Below, piece after piece: positions 1 through 7,017 of a stretch of DNA of 64,000 nt. The notes beneath the pieces are model-generated. The model made no database searches. It had not been told where the DNA came from and saw only the letters and a list, made by a program, of their open reading frames with translations. Each line of letters opens with the position of its first letter. The stretch's first letter is position 1. Made by a program: the position numbers and the translations under genes. The DNA is from Streptomyces sp. CC228A (lineage in GTDB: Bacteria; Actinomycetota; Actinomycetes; Streptomycetales; Streptomycetaceae): the NCBI RefSeq assembly GCF_021390935.1, contig NZ_JAJPUI010000008.1, positions 62,001-126,000 of the forward strand. The letters run 5' to 3'.

Positions 1-1461
1 GTGACAGAAGAGAACCAGGCGTACGGGCCGGGCATCGACCCCGAGCGCCTGGCCGTCTGCCTGGACGTGCTGAAGGAGCTGGACGACCTCGACGTCGACC
101 ACCCCGACGCGATCAAGGTGAGGCGCGCCACCTCGCACGTCTACCGCACGGTCAAGCAGCGCCGCCGCCAGGAGCGCCGGGCCGCCAAGACCGCGCACGA
201 CCGGGCCGTGACCGAGGCCACCGCCACCGGCTCCGCCGAGCGGATCGACGACGAGACGCAGGGCCTGCTGCCCAGCTCGTCCGCGGCCGGGGAGATCGCG
301 GGCATACTCCAGCGGCCCCGCTCCTGCTACATCTGCAAGAGCCGGTACGTCGAGGTCGACGCCTTCTACCACCAGCTGTGCCCGACATGCGCGAGGGAGA
401 ACCGGGCGCGGCGCGACGCGCGCACCGACCTCACCGGCCGCCGGGCGCTGCTCACCGGCGGCCGCGCGAAGATCGGCATGTACATCGCGCTGCGGTTGCT
501 CCGCGACGGCGCGCACACCACGGTCACCACCCGCTTCCCCAACGACGCGATCCGCCGCTTCAAGGCCCAGCCGGACAGCGACCAGTGGATCCACCGGCTC
601 AAGATCGTCGGCATCGACCTGCGCGACCCGGCGCAGGTGGTGGCCCTCGCCGACTCGGTGGCGGCCGCCGGCCCCCTGGACATCCTGATCAACAACGCCG
701 CGCAGACCGTGCGCCGCTCCCCGCAGGCGTACAGCGAGCTGGTGGCCGCCGAGGCCGCGCCGCTGCCCGCGGGCGAGCTGCCGTCCGCCGAGGTCATCGG
801 CACGTTCGGCAGCGGTGCGGTGGAGACCGTGGCCGCGCTGCCGTCGGCCCGCTCCGGGGACGCGCTCACCGCGCAGGACGTCACCGACCTGGCGCTGGTC
901 GGCGGTTCCGCCGCGCCGGCCCGTATCGCGGCGGGCACCGCCATCGACGCGGGCGGCCTGGTGCCGGACCTGGCCCCCGTCAACAGCTGGATCCAGACGG
1001 TCGACGAGGTCGACCCGGTGGAGCTGCTGGAGGTCCAGCTGTGCAACTCCACCGCGCCGTTCATCCTGATCAGCCGGCTCCGGCCGGCGATGGCGGCGTC
1101 CCCGGCGCGGCGCAAGTACATCGTCAACGTGTCCGCGATGGAAGGCGTCTTCAACCGCGGCTACAAGGGTGCCGGGCACCCGCACACGAACATGGCGAAG
1201 GCCGCGCTGAACATGCTGACCCGCACCAGCGCGGAGGAGATGTACGAGAAGGACGGCATCCTGATGACGGCCGTCGACACCGGCTGGATCACCGACGAGC
1301 GGCCGCACCCGGACAAGATGCGGCTGGCTGAGGCCGGCTTCCACGCCCCGCTGGACCTCGTGGACGGCGCGGCCCGCGTGTACGACCCGGTCGTCCGCGG
1401 CGAGGCGGGCGAGGACCTGTACGGCTGCTTCCTGAAGGACTACGCGCCCGGCAAGTGGTGA
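1..1461 (+). CDS. Atypical SDR-family protein with N-terminal zinc-ribbon
   Basis: Short-chain dehydrogenase/reductase-like protein of 486 aa, about twice the usual SDR length. The first 140 residues are charged and contain a probable zinc ribbon, C109-x2-C112 and C127-x2-C130. The Rossmann part starts near residue 146, with the nucleotide loop TGGRAKIG (152-159) and the structural motif INNAA near residue 230. A long Ala/Gly-rich insertion follows, then VNVSAMEG with the expected active-site serine. The usual YxxxK is replaced by TNMAK, so the catalytic Tyr is absent although the Lys remains. This suggests an unusual or non-catalytic NAD(P)-binding role. The start is a GTG on the first base of the window, so no ribosome site can be seen and the true start could lie upstream. 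Confidence 0.8.
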   Translation: MTEENQAYGPGIDPERLAVCLDVLKELDDLDVDHPDAIKVRRATSHVYRTVKQRRRQERRAAKTAHDRAVTEATATGSAERIDDETQGLLPSSSAAGEIAGILQRPRSCYICKSRYVEVDAFYHQLCPTCARENRARRDARTDLTGRRALLTGGRAKIGMYIALRLLRDGAHTTVTTRFPNDAIRRFKAQPDSDQWIHRLKIVGIDLRDPAQVVALADSVAAAGPLDILINNAAQTVRRSPQAYSELVAAEAAPLPAGELPSAEVIGTFGSGAVETVAALPSARSGDALTAQDVTDLALVGGSAAPARIAAGTAIDAGGLVPDLAPVNSWIQTVDEVDPVELLEVQLCNSTAPFILISRLRPAMAASPARRKYIVNVSAMEGVFNRGYKGAGHPHTNMAKAALNMLTRTSAEEMYEKDGILMTAVDTGWITDERPHPDKMRLAEAGFHAPLDLVDGAARVYDPVVRGEAGEDLYGCFLKDYAPGKW

Positions 1462-1464
1462 ACC

Positions 1465-1760
1465 GCCGCAGGCCGTGATGCCTCTGGTGAGGCCGGGGCG
1501 CCGCAGGCCGTGATGCCTCTGGCGAGGGCCGCGGCGCGGAGGCTGCGATGCCCTTGGCGCAGGGCGGGTCGCCGCAGGCTGTGACGTCTGCGGCGAGGGC
1601 CGCTGCGCGGCAGGCCGTGATGCCTCTGGGGCAGGCCGTGACGCCGCCGGCGAGGGGCGGGTCGCCGCATGCCGCGGTGCCCTCGGTGAGGGGTGATGGC
1701 GACAGGCCGCGAGGCCCGGGGCGGCAGACGCACCGCCGCAGGCCGTGGCGCCTCCTGGCT
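1465..1760. repeat. Degenerate GC-rich direct repeats
   Basis: Intergenic tract behind the SDR gene. The 19-mer CAGGCCGTGATGCCTCTGG occurs exactly at 1469-1487, 1504-1522 and 1611-1629. The first two copies lie in a longer identical block with a 35-bp period. Weaker relatives (GCTGCGATGCCCTTGG, GCAGGCTGTGACG, GCAGGCCGTGACG, CCGCAGGCCGTGG) fill the gaps up to about 1760. No open frame across it has the codon bias of its neighbours, so it looks like a non-coding decaying tandem array. The rest of 1761-2179 shows nothing recognisable apart from the leader of the next small gene. Confidence 0.7.
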
Positions 1761-2179
1761 TCCGAACAGGGCCCGCCGCGGCCTGCCCGGGTTCTCCGGG
1801 CGGGGGCGCGGGCCCCCGGGCGGCCGCCGCGGTCGCCGCAGCGGCAGACCGGCCCGGCCGGCCCCTGCCCGCCGAACAGGCCCGCTGTCCTCCCACCGGG
1901 CGCCCTGTCCTCCCGCAACGGCGGCACGTGGTGCCGCTGACAGGGCACTCCGGGCCACCTTGGCCGGAACTCGACGATGTGATGCGTTACATCGAGCGGG
2001 GGCGCGCTCATTTGGTTACTCTGATGCGAACGGTCGGCCGACAGGGAGCCACGAAACACCCTCGGGCCGACCGCGGGACCGGCCTGCCACCAAGGCCGCG
2101 GTCCTGCCCGGTGACCGGCGCCACCGCGACCGACGGCAGACACGTATCCCACAGGTTCGCGACACGACAGGAGTGCGCG

Positions 2180-2365
2180 GTGACAACAGAATCGACCACG
2201 CGGGAACCGGGCGTCCGCCCGGCACAGCCCGCAGAGCGGTCCTTCCGGTCCGCCCGATCGGACGAGCTCGGCAGCCTGGAGGTCTGGGCGCGCTCGGCTC
2301 CGATCCGACTGGCCGGCTACGAGGACGACCTCGCCGAGCCGCACATCCTGCCCGGCGTCGACTGA
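2180..2365 (+). CDS. Small peptide of 61 aa, unrecognised (possible RiPP-type precursor)
   Basis: Small gene starting at GTG 2180, six bases behind an AGGAG ribosome site (2169-2173), and ending at TGA 2365. The N-terminal half is polar and low-complexity. The C-terminal half is dense and looks constrained, running through SLEVWARSAPIRLAGYEDD to an acidic, Pro-containing end, EPHILPGVD. It has no Cys, no signal peptide and no membrane segment. A leader-plus-core layout of this kind resembles ribosomally made, modified peptides, but no maturation enzyme lies beside it and I cannot name a family. A perfect hairpin terminator follows at 2430, which supports a real monocistronic transcript. That it is a gene is fairly likely; its function is unknown. 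Confidence 0.6.
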   Translation: MTTESTTREPGVRPAQPAERSFRSARSDELGSLEVWARSAPIRLAGYEDDLAEPHILPGVD

Positions 2366-2429
2366 GCCGTACGCGGACGGCCGCGGCCGCGGGGAAGCCG
2401 CCGGGTACGCACAGGATGAGAGCAGTGGT

Positions 2430-2467
2430 CCCGTACCCCCGCCGTGACGGCGGGGGTACGGGCTTTT
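2430..2467 (+). terminator. Perfect 15-bp hairpin with T-run
   Basis: Left arm 2430-2444 (CCCGTACCCCCGCCG), 3-nt loop TGA, right arm 2448-2462 exactly complementary, then CTTTTCC. This is a textbook intrinsic terminator for the small peptide gene. It also separates that gene from the convergent membrane-protein gene at 2620-4056. Confidence 0.85.
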
Positions 2468-2619
2468 CCACCCGGTGACGACACGGGAGCAGCACCCCGG
2501 GCGGGCCGCGGAAGCGGGAAGGCGGGCAGGCCGAACGTCATCGGCATCCGCTCGGCCCGCCTCACTGCCGCCGCAACCTAGCGGAGTCCCACCGATCACC
2601 ACCAGCTCTGCCCAGAGCT

Positions 2620-4056
2620 TCACTCGGCGCGCGGGCCGGCGGAGCCGAGCCGGGTCGGGGGGAGGAACTCCCGTACGAGGGTGCGGTGCCACCAGGCGCC
2701 GGTCTCGCGCAGCTCCCGCCACGTCGTGAAGCGGTAGCGGTACACGCGGGCCCGGACCAGCCGCGGCGGACTGTCCGGGAACGGATTGCGGCGCAGCAGC
2801 CGCAGCGTGTCCCGGTCGTTCTCCAGCAGCCGCTCCACCAGCGGGCCGAACCACCCCGCCGCATACGCCGGGGACAGCGCCGCGAACCACATCATCCAGT
2901 CGAGCCGCAGGTGGTACGGGGCGAACTGGCGCGGCAGCCGGGTCACGTCGCCGGGCTTCCCCCGGAAGCCGTACTCCCGCCAGACCGTGTCCGGGCGGGC
3001 GGTCGGCTCGTCGGTGCCCTCGACGACCACCTCGTGGCGCACCCGGCCGACGGTGCCGAACGCGCCGTACGTGTTCACGAGGTGCAGCGGGTCGAAGGAG
3101 CGGTTCATCACCTGGCGGCGGGAGAGCAGGTTGCGTGCCGGGCGCACGCTCAGTGCCACCACCAGGGCGGTGACGGCGGCCACGAGGACCGCGTACCACA
3201 GCGGCGGGTCGGGGAGCGCGGGCGCGTCCGCCACCAGCGTGCCGTCCACCACTGACAGGGCCAGGACGATCGTCAGCCAGTTCAGCCAGGCGAAGTTGCC
3301 GGACACCACCAGCCACAGCTGCGTCACCGCGATGAGGCAGGCCGCGACCGTGGCCACCGGCTGCGGGGCGAACAGCAGCACCGGCACGGCCAGCTGGGCC
3401 ACGTGGTTCGCGGCCGCCTCCACCCGGTGCAGCGGGCGCGGCAGGTGGTGGAAGAACCAGCTGAGCGGTCCCGGCATCGGCTGGGTCTCGTGGTGGTGGT
3501 ACAGGCACGTCAGGTCGCGCCAGCACGGGTCGCCGCGCAGCTTGATCAGCCCGGCGCCGAACTCCACGCGGAACAGCAGCCAGCGCAGCAGCCACATCAG
3601 CAGCACCGGCGGCGCGGTCTCGTCGTTGCCCAGGAACACCGCCAGGAATCCCGCCTCCAGCAGCAGCGACTCCCAGCCGAAGGCGTACCACGTCTGGCCG
3701 ACGTTCACGATCGACAGGTACAGCCCCCACAGCACCGCCCACATCAGCATCGCCGCGCCCAGCGGCACCGCGTCGCCCGCACCCGCGACCAGCGCGAGGG
3801 CCAGCGCCGCGCCGCCCCAGGCGCACAGCGCGAAGAACCGGTCGGAGTAGTGCAGCCGGAAGAGGCTGGGTGAGCGCCGCCATGAACCCCGGCGCACGTA
3901 CGCGGGGACCGGCAGCATCCCGCGCTCCCCGATCAGCGCCCGGAACTGCAGGGCCGCACAGAGGAACGCGACCGCGTACAGCCCGGCGAGGCCGCGCTGG
4001 AAGACCAGTCGGCCCAGCCAGTAGTCGGATGACGCGAACCAGCCGAACCCGTCCAT
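2620..4056 (-). CDS. Lipase maturation factor family membrane protein
   Basis: Polytopic membrane protein of 478 aa. The start MDGFGWFASSDYWLGRLVFQRG and later motifs such as GLIKLRGDPCWRDLTCLYHHHETQPMPGPLSW, quoted here only by its ends GLIKLRGDPCW and QPMPGPLSW, are hallmarks of the LMF1-like family, which in animals assists folding of secreted lipases. Several hydrophobic helices lie in the first 320 residues. The C-terminal part is soluble, with RREYGFRGKPGDVTRLPRQF-type family features. The role in actinomycetes is undefined; membrane-coupled folding or a carboxylase-like activity has been suggested for relatives. ATG 4056 is chosen because family homology begins there and a G-rich stretch precedes it, although the frame is open well upstream. 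It ends convergent to the small peptide gene. Confidence 0.85.
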   Translation of the reverse strand: MDGFGWFASSDYWLGRLVFQRGLAGLYAVAFLCAALQFRALIGERGMLPVPAYVRRGSWRRSPSLFRLHYSDRFFALCAWGGAALALALVAGAGDAVPLGAAMLMWAVLWGLYLSIVNVGQTWYAFGWESLLLEAGFLAVFLGNDETAPPVLLMWLLRWLLFRVEFGAGLIKLRGDPCWRDLTCLYHHHETQPMPGPLSWFFHHLPRPLHRVEAAANHVAQLAVPVLLFAPQPVATVAACLIAVTQLWLVVSGNFAWLNWLTIVLALSVVDGTLVADAPALPDPPLWYAVLVAAVTALVVALSVRPARNLLSRRQVMNRSFDPLHLVNTYGAFGTVGRVRHEVVVEGTDEPTARPDTVWREYGFRGKPGDVTRLPRQFAPYHLRLDWMMWFAALSPAYAAGWFGPLVERLLENDRDTLRLLRRNPFPDSPPRLVRARVYRYRFTTWRELRETGAWWHRTLVREFLPPTRLGSAGPRAE

Positions 4057-4067
4057 CCCCCCCAGTA

Positions 4068-4673
4068 TCAGGCGGCGTCCCGGCCCTGTGCGAGCCGCCG
4101 CACGGCCCGTCCCAGGCGGCGGGCGTACCAGCGCTGCAGGACGGGCACGGCGGGGCCGGCCAGCCGGGTGTACCAGCGGGCGGGGCGGCTGAACGCGGTC
4201 ACCGTGAACCACACGGAGCCGTCCGGATCGAGCGTGACGACGAACGACTCCTCGCCGCTTTCGGGGTGGCCCTCCAGCGTGCCGTACGCGAGGCCGGTGC
4301 GGTCCTCCCCGTACGCCGCCCACACCACCCGGCAGGGGACGGCGTACTCCAGCCGTCCGAGGCCCGCGGCGACGCGCAGGCGCACGCCGGGGGCGGCCCG
4401 GTCGGCCTCGGCGTGCACCCGGGCGCCGGTCGCCCGGTGCATCCCCCACGTGGTCACGGCCGTGCCGGCCGCCCGGAAGACGTCGCCCCCGCGGCCCACG
4501 AGCGTGCGGTGCCGCAGGTGGTCGTAGCCGGACGGGAGGGCGCCGGGGAACGCGGTCGCGCCCACGTCGGGATACGAGAAGGAGGGGGAGGCGGGCGGGC
4601 GCCCGGTGCCGCGGGGCGTGCGGGGCGGACAGGGCGTCTGATTCCTCCCGGTCGTGTGGGACGGGTGGATCAT
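4068..4673 (-). CDS. DUF1990 family protein
   Basis: Soluble protein of 201 aa. The family signature FSYPDVGATA, followed by YDHLRHRTLVGRGGDVFRAA and a C-terminal beta-rich part (RVVWAAYGEDRTGLAYGTLE, SGEESFVV), matches DUF1990. This family is distantly related to START/SRPBCC ligand-binding folds and has no established reaction. ATG 4673 is preceded by AAGGAGG and overlaps the yndJ stop by four bases (ATGA), so the two proteins are made together. The family is regularly found with YndJ. The operon is probably controlled by the paired palindromes at 5649-5705. Confidence 0.85.
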   Translation of the reverse strand: MIHPSHTTGRNQTPCPPRTPRGTGRPPASPSFSYPDVGATAFPGALPSGYDHLRHRTLVGRGGDVFRAAGTAVTTWGMHRATGARVHAEADRAAPGVRLRVAAGLGRLEYAVPCRVVWAAYGEDRTGLAYGTLEGHPESGEESFVVTLDPDGSVWFTVTAFSRPARWYTRLAGPAVPVLQRWYARRLGRAVRRLAQGRDAA

Positions 4674-5608
4674 GCGGGGACCTCCTTGCGGGCCGGGGCG
4701 GTGTGAACGGGCCGCTCTTCCAGGGGGTGCGGGGCGGGCCGGGCCGGTGCGGTGGGGCGCGCGGGGGAGCGCAGACGGCGCCAGGCCAGGAGCGAGCAGA
4801 GGGTGAAGCCGAGGGCGTTCGCGAGGCCGTGGGTGGCCGCCATCCACTCCAGTGAGGGGTGGGGGAGGCCCGTGGCCTCGCCGAGCGCCCAGCTCAGGGC
4901 GAGGAGCATGGTGGCCACCAGGACCGCCGCCGAGACGCCGAGCAGGGTGCCGGTCAGCCGGTCACGGGCCCGGGCCCGTACGTCCCGCCAGGTCAGCAGG
5001 GCGACCGCCCACATTCCGGCGGTCAGGACGGCGGCGCCCGCGAGCTCGGTCCAGTCGTTGAGGAAGTAGCCGGTGAGCACCAGGAACGTGCCGGACGGCA
5101 CGCTCAGCGCGGCGAAGCCGCTCAGGCGCGGGTGCCCGCCGCCGGCGGCGTGCGCGACCAGACCCGCGACCAGGGCGGCGGCGAATCCGGCGAAGTGGAA
5201 GTGCGGCACGGTCAGGTCCAGGATCTCCAGGTCGAAGCCGAAGAGCCGGTACCCCCGCCGCTCGGCCACCAGGGCGGTCGCGGCCACCGAAGGGCTCACG
5301 AGCGCGGTCAGCAGCGCGACCTCCGCCGGGGCGAGGGAGCGGGTGCGGGCGAGCCGCCGGGGCGCCGTCAGCGCGAGCAGCAGGGCGCCCAGCGCGTACA
5401 CCGCCGCCAGTGCCGCGGCGAGGGCGCCGCGCGGCAGCCACAGGGAGACCGCGCCCGGGACGGCGAACAGCGGCCACAGCCGGCGCAGCGCCGCCGTTCC
5501 CGGGGTGCCTGCGCGGACGGAGCCCCCGGCGCCGTCCGCCAGCGCCAGACCCCACGGCACGACCAGCAGCATCCCGAGCACCACGACCAGATCCACGAGC
5601 ACCGCCAC
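4670..5608 (-). CDS. YndJ-like integral membrane protein
   Basis: Protein of 312 aa made almost entirely of hydrophobic helices, about nine by eye, with short charged loops. The central segment FDLEILDLTVPHFHFAGFA is typical of YndJ family proteins, and the conserved His residues there could bind a ligand or metal. The C-terminus is a Pro/Ala-rich cytoplasmic tail. It is the first gene of a two-gene operon with the DUF1990 protein (ATGA overlap). Upstream lies a promoter bracketed by two TTGAAC...GTTCA palindromes. No biochemical role is established for the family. Confidence 0.8.
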   Translation of the reverse strand: MAVLVDLVVVLGMLLVVPWGLALADGAGGSVRAGTPGTAALRRLWPLFAVPGAVSLWLPRGALAAALAAVYALGALLLALTAPRRLARTRSLAPAEVALLTALVSPSVAATALVAERRGYRLFGFDLEILDLTVPHFHFAGFAAALVAGLVAHAAGGGHPRLSGFAALSVPSGTFLVLTGYFLNDWTELAGAAVLTAGMWAVALLTWRDVRARARDRLTGTLLGVSAAVLVATMLLALSWALGEATGLPHPSLEWMAATHGLANALGFTLCSLLAWRRLRSPARPTAPARPAPHPLEERPVHTAPARKEVPA

Positions 5609-5648
5609 GGGTCCCCCTCTCGCCGCGCCCGTCCGGCGACACCGGGAC

Positions 5649-5705
5649 TTGAACGCGTTCAGTTCGATGGTCGGGAGCGTAGCCGGTGTAGTTGAACATG
5701 TTCAA
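5649..5705 (-). promoter_or_regulatory. Promoter bracketed by two palindromic operators (yndJ operon)
   Basis: TTGAACATGTTCAA (5692-5705) is a perfect 14-bp palindrome. TTGAACGCGTTCAG (5649-5662) matches it with a perfect 12-bp core; the centres are 43 bp apart. On the minus strand the far palindrome supplies a -35 (TTGAAC, 5705-5700). After 18 bp comes TACGCT (5681-5676), a good -10. The second palindrome sits just downstream of the expected start point. This is the arrangement expected for repression by a dimeric regulator of the TetR/AcrR kind; no regulator gene lies next to it. Confidence 0.7.
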
Positions 5706-5826
5706 GTGAGGGGTTCGTGCCTCCTGGGCTGCTCCGACGGGCCGTGCCGGGTTGCGGCGCCCCCGGCCGTCCGGCAGATATGGAGGGACATGTCCTGCCG
5801 TGCCCTCAGGAAGACGGAGATCCGAC

Positions 5827-6943
5827 GTGCGCCCACCCACACGCCGCCGCTCGCCGCGGACCGGCCAACGCCCCGGCGCCTACGTCGCGGTGGCGGCCGC
5901 CGCCGGGCTGCTCGCCACGGGCTGCGGGGGCGGCGGCGCGCCCGCCCCCAGCGGCTCCCCGGCGCCGCCCGCGGCCCTGCTCCAGCCGGCGGCGGAACCG
6001 GGCCCCCACCCCTTCACCGCCTCCACCGTCCTCACCTCCGACACCGCCGCGCGGCACCGGCCCTCGCCCGGGCCGGCGGCCGGCGCCGCGGCCTCGGCCG
6101 GCGAGCCGCTGCGCACCGTCGACGGCGCCACCCCCGGGCTGTACGGCGGAACCCAGTCGCTCGCGAGCTGCGACATCGAGCAGCAGGTCCGCTTCCTCAC
6201 CGCCGACACGGCCAAGGCCGAAGCCTTCGCCCGCGCCGCGGGCGTGAGCCGGACGGGACTCGCCCAGTGGCTGCGCGGCCTCACCCCCGTGATGCTGCGC
6301 GCGGACACCCATGTGGCCGGGCACGGCTACCGCAAGGGGAACGCCGTCCCTTACCAGGCGGTGCTGCAGGCCGGCACCGCCGTACTCGTCGACGCCTACG
6401 GCGCACCCCGCGTGCGCTGCGCGGACGGCAACCCGCTGCGCAGCCCCGCCGACGGCCGCCTCCCCGCCGCACAGCGGGGCCGCGCCTGGGACGGCTACCG
6501 GCCCGAGCGGGTCATCGCCGTCCATCCCACCGTGCGCACCCTGGAGACCCTCGTCCTCGTCAACGTCGTCAACGACACCTGGCTGGAGCGCAAGGTCGGC
6601 ACCGGCGGGGAGCAGGACCGCAAGCCGCCGTGCCCCCCGCGTACGACCCGGAGGAGCGCCACGTCGCCGACGGGCCGGTCCCGGACGGCGGCCGCGCCGC
6701 CGCGCAGCCGCCGGCCGCGCCGCCGCCCCCGCGGCACCGCCGCCGGCGGCTCCCCCTGCCCCCGTGGTGCCTCCGGTCGCGCCGCGCCCGGCGGTGCCCG
6801 ATGCGCCGGCGGGGCCGGGTGCCGCCGTGCCCGACGGCCCCGGGCCGGCCGGCGTGCCGGAGACGACCGTGCCGGACGCGCCTGCGCCCGGCGGGACGGA
6901 GCCCGACGGGCTGCTGGTCGGTCCGATGGGAGCGGGCGGGTGA
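5827..6943 (+). CDS. DUF6777-type lipoprotein, two apparent frameshifts
   Basis: Secreted lipoprotein: GTG 5827 (GGAGA upstream) opens an Arg-rich n-region, a hydrophobic stretch and the lipobox LATGC. The body (TPGLYGGTQ, CDIEQQVRFLTADTAKAEAFA, LTPVMLRADT, LQAGTAVLVDAYGAPRVRC) is the DUF6777 domain of Streptomyces lipoproteins, function unknown. Good codon usage jumps frame near 6626 and again in the C5 run 6726-6730. The corrected tail continues as KPAVPPAYDPEERHVADG and a Pro/Ala/Val-rich stretch ending DGLLVGPMGAGG. Both changes are a missing base; adding them gives 372 residues, a normal length. I read it as an intact gene with sequence errors, but a real pseudogene is possible. Confidence 0.7.
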
Positions 6944-7017
6944 CCGGGCGGCGGGCCGACGCTCGCTGCCACCCGCAAAAGGTCGATAAAACAGACAAAT
7001 GATGGCAGAGTGGCTCC

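Noticed and set aside
1289..3883. 864-residue open frame on the minus strand
   Set aside because: It is Arg/Gly/Pro-rich shadow sequence opposite the SDR end, the peptide gene and part of the membrane-protein gene in a wrong frame; no domain and no start signal.
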